From positions 62,001 to 126,000 of the forward strand of contig NZ_JAQMUB010000087.1 in assembly GCF_028330965.1 (NCBI RefSeq): a stretch of 64,000 bases of DNA. The letters run 5' to 3'. Below are positions 55,497 through 64,000 of this stretch, in pieces (the first letter of the stretch is position 1; the number at the start of each line of letters is the position of its first letter). The notes below the pieces were generated by a model, which made no database searches, had not been told where the DNA came from, and saw only the letters and a list, made by a program, of their open reading frames with translations. The DNA is from Oscillatoria sp. CS-180 (lineage in GTDB: Bacteria > Cyanobacteriota > Cyanobacteriia > Phormidesmidales > Phormidesmidaceae). The position numbers and the translations under genes were made by a program.

Positions 55497-55766
55497 GATC
55501 GCGATCGCTCCTTTAATCCGCGGAGACTCTACTGTTATGCATGGTAGGGCATTTAAAGAGTCCCTCATCAATACCTGCCGCTGAATCTATAGCCCTGTGC
55601 AGCTGAGTTAACTTCATTTCAGTGTCTTAAGGGAGTAGGAAGAGGGGAATGGGGTGTGCTCTCGTCAAACTACGTTTTTCCTAAGGGCGATCCGATTCTT
55701 CTAGACTAGATAGCTACAGCGTTTTATCTCTGCGGTAGAAGATCTCTTAAGGAGGCGGATAGTCTC

Positions 55767-56273
55767 ATGATACGAAAGACGACAGCTGAAGACTTCGAAG
55801 CAATTTTTAATATTATTAACGATGCCGCGATCGCTTACAAAGATGTTATTCCTGCAGATCGATGGCATGATCCCTATATGTCTCGAAAAGAACTTCAGGC
55901 ACAAATTGAAGATGGCGTTGGATTTTCATGTTATGCCGATGGTGATGAGCTTATTGGCGTTATGGGCATTCAAGATAAAGGAGATGTAGCGTTAATTCGG
56001 CATGCCTATGTCAGAACACAGCAAAGAAATCAGGGCGTTGGAACACGTTTACTGCGGGCATTGATCAAAGGTTCGACAAAACCCATTTTAGTGGGGACCT
56101 GGAAAGCAGCGAGTTGGGCTGTTCGGTTCTATAAAAAGAATGGTTTTTCTCTCGTTAACGAAGCAGAGAAGAATCGATTATTAAAACAATATTGGTCAAT
56201 TCCAGATCGACAAGTTGAGACTTCAGTTGTTTTAGTAGATGAAAAGTATTGGCGCGATTCCTCACCGTCTTAG
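55767..56273 (+). CDS. GNAT-family N-acetyltransferase
   Basis: A 168-residue single GNAT domain. MIRKTTAEDFEAIFNIINDA opens it. ALIRHAYVRTQQRNQGVGTR with the Q-x-x-G-x-G/A acetyl-CoA loop, then WKAASWAVRFYKKNGFSLVN complete it. AGGAGGCGG lies upstream as a strong ribosome-binding site. Substrate unknown. Stands alone, divergent from the bilin lyase. The last residues (SVVLVDEKYW) form the closing strand. Confidence 0.88.
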   Translation: MIRKTTAEDFEAIFNIINDAAIAYKDVIPADRWHDPYMSRKELQAQIEDGVGFSCYADGDELIGVMGIQDKGDVALIRHAYVRTQQRNQGVGTRLLRALIKGSTKPILVGTWKAASWAVRFYKKNGFSLVNEAEKNRLLKQYWSIPDRQVETSVVLVDEKYWRDSSPS

Positions 56274-56393
56274 ATTAAGACTAATGCTACAGTTTGACAG
56301 AGAGCTTACCTTCCATATCCATTGATTTCTATAGCAACAGGTTTCTACTATCAATGGTTTTTTAGGTTAATCAGATACTAAGCACTTTGGCTT

Positions 56394-57026
56394 ATGACAT
56401 CCCTGCAAAAGTTGGGTGGTATTGCAGCTTTTCTTAATGCCATTGTGGCAATCGCGACGCTGGCTATTGTGGTGTTTTTGATTCGACTTTCAGCGATCGC
56501 GGATCCAACTAAACTCAATGAGTTGGCGATTCATAACCCTCTTCCACTGCTGGTTCAAGATGGTCTGAAGTTGTTCTCCGCAGCTCTCTCAACTGTGCTG
56601 GTTCTAGCACTAGCAAGCTATTTGCGGCGGCATGATTCTGCTAACAATTCAGCAACTTTAGTTGCATCTAGCTTGGGCATACTCTCTGCTTTATGTTTGG
56701 CAGGAAATGCTGCTGTTAGTTTGTATGGCATTACTCAGGCGACAACGCTTGATGATCTCACAGAATTTAATGGGGATCAACTCAACAATTGGATTCGTTT
56801 TTTAGCGTTAGCAGCCATTGGGTTGGATGGTTTGTGGCTTTTTTGGATCAGTTGGCTCGCTCTCAAACATCGTCGACTACCTGTTTATTTGTGCTATTTT
56901 GGCTTAGTCATGGGGATGTTCAGCTTAATTCCTCCCTTAGGTCTTATTGTGCTGATCTTAGGTATATTTTGGTCGATTTGGATAGGAAACGTACTCCTTC
57001 AAGACGCCCTGACAAACGAGATATGA
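56394..57026 (+). CDS. Hypothetical integral membrane protein (DUF4386-like)
   Basis: A 210-residue protein with six hydrophobic segments: GGIAAFLNAIVAIATLAIVV, LFSAALSTVLVLALASYL, LVASSLGILSALCLAGNAA, FLALAAIGLDGLWLFWISWL, YLCYFGLVMGMFSLIPPLG and IVLILGIFWSIWIGN. The layout and short polar loops resemble DUF4386-type proteins; this is a weak resemblance. No function is proposed. It follows the GNAT gene by 120 bases on the same strand. Confidence 0.6.
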   Translation: MTSLQKLGGIAAFLNAIVAIATLAIVVFLIRLSAIADPTKLNELAIHNPLPLLVQDGLKLFSAALSTVLVLALASYLRRHDSANNSATLVASSLGILSALCLAGNAAVSLYGITQATTLDDLTEFNGDQLNNWIRFLALAAIGLDGLWLFWISWLALKHRRLPVYLCYFGLVMGMFSLIPPLGLIVLILGIFWSIWIGNVLLQDALTNEI

Positions 57027-57459
57027 GAGCGAAAACCCATCAAATTTATTCAGTTTAACTAGCACTTTATTTCATCTCTCAATTTAAAGAAAAGTTGTCG
57101 AGTCATTGATTGGCCTCTAGCCTTGATGAAGGATTCTTTTTGCACTTGGGAAAGCGTTCATGGTGCAGATTGATTCAACAAATGATACGGTTTATAGAAT
57201 GAATTTGACTACGATCTCAGTCTGCTGGCTTTGGAATCTAACTGTGCAGTTGACTGACGCAACTTCAAGTCTCGATAGTTAAACCTTAATATTAGGTTGG
57301 TGCAAAATTGAGTGATGTACCTTTGTCTACTGTTTTCATTAATAAAAGTGATACTCCGTTTCTTGGATCTTCGAGTAAATAAAGCGATCGCTTCTTCACT
57401 CGAATTAATGATTAGAAATCTGAAAATGCCTTTCAGAATTTATTAGCAACTTTAGACTC
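57027..57459. other. Intergenic gap, 433 bases
   Basis: No gene, hairpin or known RNA that I can support. The region is AT-rich and leads to the P-type ATPase, whose promoter it should contain. Confidence 0.4.
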
Positions 57460-60180
57460 ATGGAAACAGCAGAATCTCATCCCTTTCTATGCCATCATCT
57501 GTCTACGCAGGAGGTTCTGGGATACTTCACAAGTGATGCGGAAGCCGGGCTATCTGCAGAAGATGTGGCCAATCGCTATGAAAAGTACGGCTTGAATGAG
57601 TTAACTTTCAAGCCCGGAAAACCTGCGTGGCTAAGATTTCTGTTGCAGTTCAACCAGCCTTTGCTCTATATTTTGCTATTTGCGGGGGCGGTCAAGGCGT
57701 TACTAGGCTCTTGGACCAATGCTGGGGTGATTTGGGGCGTCACGGTTATCAACGCTGTGATTGGCTACATCCAAGAGGCTAAAGCAGAAGGGGCGATCGC
57801 GTCTCTGTCCAAAGCGGTCACGACGGAAGCTAGCGTCTTGAGGGATGGGCAACCGCTGCGGATCCCCTCACAGGAACTTGTGCCCGGAGACGTCGTGCTG
57901 CTAGCTTCTGGGGATAAGGTACCAGCCGATTTGAGACTGCTCAAAGTCCGTAACTTACAGGTAGATGAGTCAGCATTAACTGGAGAAGCCGTCCCAGTTG
58001 AGAAGTCGGTTCAGCCTTTACCACCAGACACGCCTTTAGCTGAACGCCATAATATGGCTTACGCTGGCAGTTTCGTGACCTTTGGTCAGGGCACAGGGCT
58101 GGTCGTGGCTACTGCCAATGCCACTGAAATGGGACAAATCTCCCAGTCAATGGAGCGTCAAGTGCCCCTCATGACGCCACTGACTCGAAAGTTTGCCAAA
58201 TTTAGCCGCATTTTGCTTTATGCCATCTTGACGCTGGCTACTCTGACGTTCGTGGTGGGCTTGGGTCAGGGCGGGGAGTTGCTTTACATGTTTGAAGCGG
58301 CGATCGCTCTAGCAGTCAGTGCTATTCCAGAAGGGCTGCCAGCCGTTGTCACTGTTACGCTCGCGATCGGCGTCAACCGCATGGCTAGCCGTCATGCCAT
58401 TATTCGCAAATTGCCCGCTGTGGAGGCTTTGGGTAGCGCAACTGTTATCTGTTCTGACAAGACCGGAACGCTGACCGAAAACCAAATGACGGTGCAGGCG
58501 ATTTATGCGGGCGAGCAACACTACACGGTCAGCGGTGGCGGCTACAGTGCCAAGGGTGAAATCCGGTTAGGGACTGACACTCCGTCTAGCGATTTGGTTG
58601 AGTATGACTGGCCGCCTGCGTTACGAGACTGCCTAGTGGCCGGTATGCTCTGCAACGATTCTCAATTGAAGCAAACGGGAGAGGATTGGTCGGTTGTCGG
58701 CGATCCGACTGAGGGCGCACTGATTACCTCAGCAGCGAAGGCGGGCTTTAGTCAGGCTGGACTGGCCGCGACTCAGCCTCGCCTAGACGCCATTCCCTTT
58801 GAGTCCGAGTATCAGTACATGGCGACACTGCACGATGGCAGCCCTCGCACCATCTATATCAAGGGATCTGTTGAGGCACTGCTCCAGCGCTGCTCACAGA
58901 TGATTGATCAAGGGGGCCAGGCGATCGCGATTCAACCTGAGGCCATTGAAAAAACAGTAGACAGCATGGCGGCTCAAGGTCTGCGGGTGCTGGCATTTGC
59001 CAAGAAGGAGGTCGGCTCCCATCAGCATTCGGTTGACCATGATGATATTGAAGCAGGGCTGATTTTTCTGGGTTTGCAGGGCATGATTGATCCGCCTCGC
59101 CCCGAAGCGATCGCGGCGGTTCATGCCTGTCAGGCGGCGGGCATTCGGGTGAAGATGATCACGGGTGATCATATTGCTACGGCGCAGGCGATCGCTCAGC
59201 GCATGGGGATTCAAGCCTCTTCAGACGTCACGGCTTTTGAAGGACGGCAGCTTGCGCAGATGGAGTCTCGTCAGTTGGCTCAAGCGACCGAAGACGGGGC
59301 GGTTTTCGCTAGGGTCGCTCCGGCCCAAAAGCTTCAGCTAGTGGAAGCGTTGCAGTCTAAGGGCGATATTGTGGCGATGACGGGGGACGGCGTGAACGAC
59401 GCTCCGGCCCTCAAGCAGGCCGACATTGGGATTGCGATGGGCAAAGGCGGCACCGAGGTTGCTCGGGAATCAGCAGACATGCTACTCACCGATGATAATT
59501 TTGCCTCGATTGAAGCTGCTGTCGAGGAGGGGCGCACAGTTTATCAAAACTTGCGGAAGGCGATTGCCTTCCTGTTGCCTGTCAATGGTGGCGAATCCAT
59601 GACCATCTTCATCAGTGCTTTGCTGGCGCGGGAGTTGCCGATTCTCTCGCTACAGGTGCTGTGGCTGAACATGATCAACTCCATCACAATGACTGTGCCC
59701 CTTGCGTTTGAGGCCAAGTCTCCGGGCATCATGCAGACTGCGCCCCGCAATCCGAACGAACCCCTGATTACCAAAACGCTCTTGCGGCGGATTTTGGCGG
59801 TGTCGCTGTTTAACTGGATTCTGATTTTTGGCATTTTCGAGTGGGCTAAATTCACGACAGGCGATATTCCCACTGCTCGTACGATGGCTATTCAGGCGCT
59901 GGTGGCTGCCCGTGTGGTTTACCTGCTCAGCATTAGTCAGTTGGGACGAAGTCTGGTAGCTTACCTGCTGGGACGAACAAGCCGCATTACGAATGCACCC
60001 TACATAGTGCTGGGTATTGTCGTGGCGATGATCTTACAGATCCTGTTCAGTCAGTGGGGCCTGATGAACATCCTGTTTGAAACTGCTCCTTTGACTTGGA
60101 ATCAGTGGCTCGTTTGTTTGATTCCCATGCTGCCTATGGTGCCGTGGGCGATTTTCGCCAACCGCATCGATCCGTCCTAA
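57460..60180 (+). CDS. P-type cation-transporting ATPase (P2A/P2B-like)
   Basis: A 906-residue protein with cation ATPase N-domain (HLSTQEVLGYFTSDAEAGLS, YGLNELTFKPGKP) and actuator DESALTGEAVPVEK. Transmembrane 4 reads AVSAIPEGLPAVVTV; the phosphorylation motif is CSDKTGTLTENQMTV, and MTGDGVNDAPALKQADIGIA follows. The C-terminal membrane part is typical. TM6 reads LNMINSITMTVPLAFE, where Ca2+ pumps such as SERCA or PMR1 have an acidic residue (N-x-x-D). So the ion may not be Ca2+. It could be Na+ or another cation. Monocistronic. Confidence 0.9.
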   Translation: METAESHPFLCHHLSTQEVLGYFTSDAEAGLSAEDVANRYEKYGLNELTFKPGKPAWLRFLLQFNQPLLYILLFAGAVKALLGSWTNAGVIWGVTVINAVIGYIQEAKAEGAIASLSKAVTTEASVLRDGQPLRIPSQELVPGDVVLLASGDKVPADLRLLKVRNLQVDESALTGEAVPVEKSVQPLPPDTPLAERHNMAYAGSFVTFGQGTGLVVATANATEMGQISQSMERQVPLMTPLTRKFAKFSRILLYAILTLATLTFVVGLGQGGELLYMFEAAIALAVSAIPEGLPAVVTVTLAIGVNRMASRHAIIRKLPAVEALGSATVICSDKTGTLTENQMTVQAIYAGEQHYTVSGGGYSAKGEIRLGTDTPSSDLVEYDWPPALRDCLVAGMLCNDSQLKQTGEDWSVVGDPTEGALITSAAKAGFSQAGLAATQPRLDAIPFESEYQYMATLHDGSPRTIYIKGSVEALLQRCSQMIDQGGQAIAIQPEAIEKTVDSMAAQGLRVLAFAKKEVGSHQHSVDHDDIEAGLIFLGLQGMIDPPRPEAIAAVHACQAAGIRVKMITGDHIATAQAIAQRMGIQASSDVTAFEGRQLAQMESRQLAQATEDGAVFARVAPAQKLQLVEALQSKGDIVAMTGDGVNDAPALKQADIGIAMGKGGTEVARESADMLLTDDNFASIEAAVEEGRTVYQNLRKAIAFLLPVNGGESMTIFISALLARELPILSLQVLWLNMINSITMTVPLAFEAKSPGIMQTAPRNPNEPLITKTLLRRILAVSLFNWILIFGIFEWAKFTTGDIPTARTMAIQALVAARVVYLLSISQLGRSLVAYLLGRTSRITNAPYIVLGIVVAMILQILFSQWGLMNILFETAPLTWNQWLVCLIPMLPMVPWAIFANRIDPS

Positions 60181-60325
60181 ACGTCTTTGAACACACAGCC
60201 TGATTTGTGTTGCTTTGAGGTGGTCGGAGTGGGAAAGTGGAAAGGTGGAATGGAGAATGGGGAGTGGGGAACAGGGTGTCCTTGATTTTGGTTAGGTGCA
60301 CACTGCTCTAGATGACTTAAAAAAG

Positions 60326-60430
60326 GATAGCCGTTGCTAGTTCTGTGAGGACAAGACGGTGAGCCATCTAGCTATGGGCTAAGTACTTGGTTGCTATTAG
60401 GTGCACAAGCCTAGTGCTTTGCCAAAGCTA
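60326..60430 (-). repeat. Dispersed repeat family 1, copy E (inverse)
   Basis: On the plus strand it reads GATAGCCGTTGCTAGTTCTG, then GAGCCATCTAGCTATGGGCT, and finally TATTAGGTGCACAAGCC. It is the least interrupted inverse copy and defines the family well. The 60181-60606 gap otherwise has only G-rich simple sequence near 60220-60290 and no gene. Confidence 0.65.
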
Positions 60431-60606
60431 AAAATGGGAGTGGATGTAGGTTAGGCAGAACAAAGTTGGCGGAGCCTTTCCGAAGGAATAACCTAGCGCT
60501 GCCAACGGTTTTGTCGGGTTTGCTAGACGTTAACCCAACCTGGAAGAACAAGCCACAGTCCACTAGATGGCTAAAGCTATCTTTCAGGACATTGTCTCAA
60601 TGCAAA

Positions 60607-61524
60607 TCAATTGCGGTGGTTGTTGTCGTAGCGAATCCGGGCACCGGCCCAAAGCAGTTTGCTGCGTAAGGTCCGATAATAAGAATATTCCTCTGACAGG
60701 ATGATGAACTGTGCCCAGAAGGGAGCGACTCTGATATCCACTCGCTGTCCGGGCCAAATGGACGCTGCCATGACGCCATCCATCCACAGTTTCGTCGCGT
60801 GGTCGGGGTCAGCCAAGGGCCAGACGCTCACCACGCAGCCAGGGGGGAGGACAAGCGGACGGCTTGACAGGCTCATGGGGCAGATGGGGGTGACAATCAG
60901 CGCGTCCATGCCGGGATGTACGATGGGACCGTTTGCTGCCACGGTGTATCCTGTTGATCCGGTCGGCGTACTCACAAGCAGGCCGTCACCTTGGTATTGA
61001 TCCACCACCTCATTATCAATTTCCATTTCTAAGATGGAGGTGATCATACGGTCGGGTGAGGCAGGCTTCACGCACATTTCGTTGAGCGCAAAGTAGGGAT
61101 TAGTGACTGGCTCTAAATAAATTCGACTACCTTCGAAGATCTGAGCCTGTAACATCATGCGGCGCTGCACGGCGAAGCGATCGCCCATCAGCCGTTCCCA
61201 AATGTGCTCAAAGTCGGTTTCTTCAGGCGACTCGGTCAGAAAGCCTAGGTGCCCCCCGATGTTGATAGCAAGGATTGGAATGTGGTCGGCGGATAGATTA
61301 CGAGCTGCTGCTAGTGCAGTCCCGTCTCCTCCCAGAACAATAGCCAAATCAATTTTGTGTTCTGCAGACTCCAGAAAAACAGGGTAGGGGTTGTCTTTAG
61401 GGCCACTGGGACCAACAAAAGCATGACACCCAATCTTTTCCAGTTGCTCAGCACAAGCTTCTGCACGGGTCTTGCTTAAGCGGTTTCCGGCTTTGTAGGT
61501 AATGATGACCTGTTTTAGCTGCAC
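60607..61524 (-). CDS. nadK: NAD(+) kinase
   Basis: A 305-residue enzyme. LAIVLGGDGTALAAARNLS gives the GGDGT motif. NIGGHLGFLTESPEE, the GDGLLVSTPTGSTGYTVAAN catalytic block and SSRPLVLPPGCVVSV follow. It phosphorylates NAD to NADP. Start is GTG. It lies downstream of the ndh genes on the same strand, 71 bases past ndhE, and might share their transcript; both supply NADP(H)-linked metabolism. Cyanobacteria usually have two NAD kinases. Confidence 0.93.
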   Translation of the reverse strand: MQLKQVIITYKAGNRLSKTRAEACAEQLEKIGCHAFVGPSGPKDNPYPVFLESAEHKIDLAIVLGGDGTALAAARNLSADHIPILAINIGGHLGFLTESPEETDFEHIWERLMGDRFAVQRRMMLQAQIFEGSRIYLEPVTNPYFALNEMCVKPASPDRMITSILEMEIDNEVVDQYQGDGLLVSTPTGSTGYTVAANGPIVHPGMDALIVTPICPMSLSSRPLVLPPGCVVSVWPLADPDHATKLWMDGVMAASIWPGQRVDIRVAPFWAQFIILSEEYSYYRTLRSKLLWAGARIRYDNNHRN

Positions 61525-61595
61525 AGTCGTGCGATCGCTCCTGCGGAATGAATGCCTCTGAAGGACGAAGGTTCACTACCATCAAAGCGCAGAGA

Positions 61596-61904
61596 TTACC
61601 ATTTCAGCAAGTTAAATTCTTCCATATCGACAGTGTCGCGGTTTCGATAAATAGCCAGCACGATCGCTAGACCGACGGCTGACTCAGCGGCAGCAATCGC
61701 GATGACAAACACTGTAAACACCTGACCCGTTGCCGTGGCCGGATCAAGGTAGTTTGAGAAGGCCATCAAGTTCAGGCAAACAGCGTTCAAAAGCAGCTCG
61801 ATGGACATCAGTACTCGGATGACGTTGCGGCTAGTCACCAAGCCATAGATCCCGATGCAAAACAATGCTGCTGCCAACAAAAGAAAGTACTCTAGCTGAA
61901 TCAT
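61596..61904 (-). CDS. ndhE: NDH-1 subunit NdhE (NuoK)
   Basis: A 102-residue protein with three membrane helices. Conserved blocks are [38 protein letters not shown] with the conserved glutamate in helix 2, and [18 protein letters not shown] with another glutamate. NuoK subunits sit in the proton-pumping membrane arm of complex I. It is the last ndh gene in the unit here, 127 bases after ndhG. Length is normal. Confidence 0.95.
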   Translation of the reverse strand: MIQLEYFLLLAAALFCIGIYGLVTSRNVIRVLMSIELLLNAVCLNLMAFSNYLDPATATGQVFTVFVIAIAAAESAVGLAIVLAIYRNRDTVDMEEFNLLKW

Positions 61905-62031
61905 GCTCTAAACAACTCCCCTACCCATCTCGTCATCAACCCTTGTCAAAAGTCCCTCAAGCAAAGCTACGCTCTGAGCTATACAAACCAGTTTCCGCCT
62001 ATCTCAAACTAACGGAATCAGCGTTACCCTT

Positions 62032-62646
62032 TCACTCTTCCGAACTGGATTCTCGCCCTGCAGGAACTAGCTCACGCGGACGTTCAGGGAGTTTCAGAGC
62101 ATCAGAAACAGAATCTGCTGGGCGCTCGTCTGCAATGAATTCTCGGCGAGCCAAAATAATGGCCCCAACTAATGCCATCAGCAGCAAAACAGAGGCCAGC
62201 TCAAAAGGCAACAAAAAATCAGAGAAGAAATGCTTGCCAATTAAGATAGTTGCTTCGTCACCGATAGGAATATCGGTGGAAAACTGCCAGGGCGTTCCCA
62301 GAATAACCGTCGAAAGCAGCGCAAAGAGTCCAAAACAGACTCCACTCGTAGCAGCTAAGCGAATCCAACCTCGACGCACGGGCACAAAGTCTTCTCGTTT
62401 GTTAACTAGCATGATCCCGAACAGGATCAGAATGTTGACCGCACCGACATAAATTAATATTTGAGCCGCAGCCACAAATCCAGCATTCAGGAGCACATAG
62501 AGGCCCGAAATGCTGATGAAGACGCCTCCTAACAAGAACGCTGAATAAACAATATTAGAGAGCAGGACTACTCCAAGGGCAGACCCAATCACTAAAACGG
62601 CCAACAGACCAAACGAAACGAGTTGAACTCCTTCAGCAAGTGTCAC
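62032..62646 (-). CDS. ndhG: NDH-1 subunit NdhG (NuoJ)
   Basis: A 204-residue protein with five membrane helices; TLAEGVQLVSFGLLAVLVIG, YSAFLLGGVFISISGLYVLL, ILIYVGAVNILILFGIMLVN, and a later LLPFELASVLLLMALVGAII. The acidic pair and the YVGAVNIL block are typical NuoJ features. The last 40 residues are polar and acidic. Starts with GTG. It belongs to the NDH-1 membrane arm, used in respiration and cyclic electron flow in thylakoids. Confidence 0.94.
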   Translation of the reverse strand: MTLAEGVQLVSFGLLAVLVIGSALGVVLLSNIVYSAFLLGGVFISISGLYVLLNAGFVAAAQILIYVGAVNILILFGIMLVNKREDFVPVRRGWIRLAATSGVCFGLFALLSTVILGTPWQFSTDIPIGDEATILIGKHFFSDFLLPFELASVLLLMALVGAIILARREFIADERPADSVSDALKLPERPRELVPAGRESSSEE

Positions 62647-62713
62647 AGTGGTGACTCCATATCGACAGCAGGCTCAGACATCACTATACGATGTCTAATT
62701 CATCAAAATTCGG

Positions 62714-63319
62714 TTAATTTACCGATTCTTCTTTGGCTGGCTCAGCTTCTTCCAAGATTTCTTGAGGAAGCTTTCCAGCCCGACGAGATCCTTCAGGCAA
62801 CTCGTGAGGAGACATAACGCCTTTCGGTAGGTAAGCCAGTTCTCGTAAAGGCGTAACCATAGGATCCTGAGTTACCTTGTACGGCAAGCGTCCCATCGCT
62901 ACGTTGTCATAGTTGAGTTCGTGGCGATCGTACGATGCCATCTCGTACTCTTCAGTCATTGATAGGCAATTCGTGGGGCAATATTCCACGCAGTTGCCGC
63001 AGAAGATGCAAACGCCGAAGTCAATACTGTAATGATTGAGTGTTTTCTTCTTCGTTGCCTTGTCGAATTCCCAATCGACCACTGGCAAGTTGATAGGGCA
63101 CACCCGCACACAAACCTCGCAGGAGATACACTTGTCAAACTCAAAGTGAATTCGTCCCCGATACCGCTCAGAGGGGATGAGCTTTTCGTAAGGGTATTGA
63201 ACTGTGACTGGTCGCCGCCGCATATGGTCGAAAGTCACAGACAATCCCTGACCAATAAACTTGGCAGCTTGTACGCTTTCTTTTGCGTAATCGCCAACCT
63301 GCTTTAAAAAGTTCAGCAT
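62714..63319 (-). CDS. ndhI: NDH-1 subunit NdhI (NuoI), 8Fe-8S ferredoxin-type
   Basis: A 201-residue peripheral arm subunit. Two CxxCxxCxxxCP cluster motifs are complete: [17 protein letters not shown] and [36 protein letters not shown] and HFEFDKC precede them. It carries two 4Fe-4S clusters linking the ferredoxin-docking and quinone parts of the complex. Sits between ndhA and ndhG in the usual order. Acidic C-terminal tail ([12 protein letters not shown]). Confidence 0.96.
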   Translation of the reverse strand: MLNFLKQVGDYAKESVQAAKFIGQGLSVTFDHMRRRPVTVQYPYEKLIPSERYRGRIHFEFDKCISCEVCVRVCPINLPVVDWEFDKATKKKTLNHYSIDFGVCIFCGNCVEYCPTNCLSMTEEYEMASYDRHELNYDNVAMGRLPYKVTQDPMVTPLRELAYLPKGVMSPHELPEGSRRAGKLPQEILEEAEPAKEESVN

Positions 63320-63382
63320 GGATCTTATCTAACGTTAATGACTACAGATGACTACAAACGAATCGTGAATTGCTAACCCTGT

Positions 63383-64000
63383 TCATCCCCCAAAGGCTAC
63401 AGGGAAGGTGATTTTCAAAGCAGCCGTTAACAGCAAGTTGACCAATGAAACGGGCAACAAAAACTTCCACCCCAAATCTAGAAGCTGGTCAATCCGAACT
63501 CTTGGAACTGTCCAGCGCAGTAAAACTGCTAGAAAGACTAGGAAATAGGCTTTGACAACCGTCATCATAATGCCGATCGCTGCCGTGATGACTTGCAACC
63601 AAGGAGTTGTCTCACTCACACCCAACAGATTGGCAAGCCATTCTACAGAAACCGGGAACTCCCAGCCGCCTAAATAAAGAACAGAAAAAATCAGCGCTGA
63701 CAGTACCAAGTTCACATATGAACCGACGTAGAAGAGGCCAAACTTCATGCCCGTGTATTCAGTCTGATAGCCTGCAACCAGCTCTTCCTCAGCTTCCGGC
63801 AAGTCGAAAGGCAGACGCTCACATTCGGCTAGAGCCGCCACCCAAAAAATTAGAAAGCCAACGGGCTGTCGCCAAACATTCCAGCCCAAAATGCCGTAGC
63901 CCGATTGCTGCTGCACGATATCAATAGTGCTAAGGCTGTTGGACATCATCACGATCGCTAACACCGACAGGGCTAGAGGCACCTCATAGCTGATGGATTG
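63383..64000 (-). CDS. ndhA: NDH-1 subunit NdhA (NuoH), 5' end cut by window
   Basis: Only the C-terminal 205 codons are in view; the gene continues past base 64000. Conserved blocks: [56 protein letters not shown] and the final [18 protein letters not shown]. These are the quinone-site glutamate-rich loops of NuoH. It forms the link between membrane and peripheral arms. First visible gene of the ndhA-I-G-E unit, 63 bases before ndhI. Confidence 0.95.
   Translation of the reverse strand, partial: QSISYEVPLALSVLAIVMMSNSLSTIDIVQQQSGYGILGWNVWRQPVGFLIFWVAALAECERLPFDLPEAEEELVAGYQTEYTGMKFGLFYVGSYVNLVLSALIFSVLYLGGWEFPVSVEWLANLLGVSETTPWLQVITAAIGIMMTVVKAYFLVFLAVLLRWTVPRVRIDQLLDLGWKFLLPVSLVNLLLTAALKITFPVAFGG

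Noticed and set aside
1-64000. CRISPR arrays, tRNA and rRNA genes
   Set aside because: No regularly spaced repeats, and no cloverleaf or rRNA signatures were seen on reading the gaps; short features could still be missed without a covariance search.

Overview
The window reads as a cyanobacterial chromosome segment. Three things support this: a complete kaiA-kaiB-kaiC clock cluster, an ndhA-I-G-E NDH-1 operon, and cyanobacterial family genes (cruF/cruG carotenoid genes, a CpcS/CpeS-type bilin lyase, Ycf46, DUF3727, DUF3288). The octamer GCGATCGC (HIP1) is also scattered throughout, as is usual in cyanobacteria. Base composition is moderate in the core genes. I cannot name the species; a Leptolyngbya-like or related filamentous lineage is a guess.

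Layout. 0-1.6 kb: end of a myxoxanthophyll operon (cruF-cruG). 2.3-10.7 kb: housekeeping genes (CofE-like protein, GNAT, ruvX-DUF3727-mltG-yqeG, proB, galE). 10.7-15.7 kb: an accessory island that looks like a decayed integron. It has a frameshifted IntI-type integrase remnant pointing left and, pointing right, an alpha/beta hydrolase, a truncated MerR, a BrnT/antitoxin pair followed by a well-formed attC-like site, and a lipoprotein. 16-29.7 kb: core genes (rimK with its retropepsin-like partner, typA, UPF0182, a class 3 lipase, a secreted protein, endonuclease V, gnd). 30-36.7 kb: a second accessory island with a PD-(D/E)XK-like protein divergent from an XRE regulator, an AT-rich HEPN protein, broken pieces of a DNA phosphorothioation (Dnd) locus, an MNT/HEPN toxin-antitoxin pair and Uma2/DUF4058 material. 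36.8-49 kb: Ycf46-like AAA ATPase, ATP-grasp protein, Nif3, ddl, a mini EF-hand protein, kaiCBA, and a divergent histidine-kinase-like gene with a lone receiver gene. 49.7-57 kb: a stress-flavoured stretch (secreted CsbD-like protein, Pmp3, topoisomerase IB, holin-like protein, Ca2+/H+ exchanger, bilin lyase, GNAT). 57.4-64 kb: a P-type ATPase, nadK and the ndh operon.

Two families of short non-coding repeats (about 70-130 bp) are scattered in the intergenic gaps. Some copies are nested in each other, which suggests MITE-like elements. I saw no tRNA, rRNA or CRISPR array. The points most worth a second look are the integron remnant with its toxin-antitoxin cassette, the HEPN/XRE/nuclease-like cluster, the Dnd remnants, and the histidine-kinase-like gene beside kaiABC whose ATP-binding domain looks degenerate.
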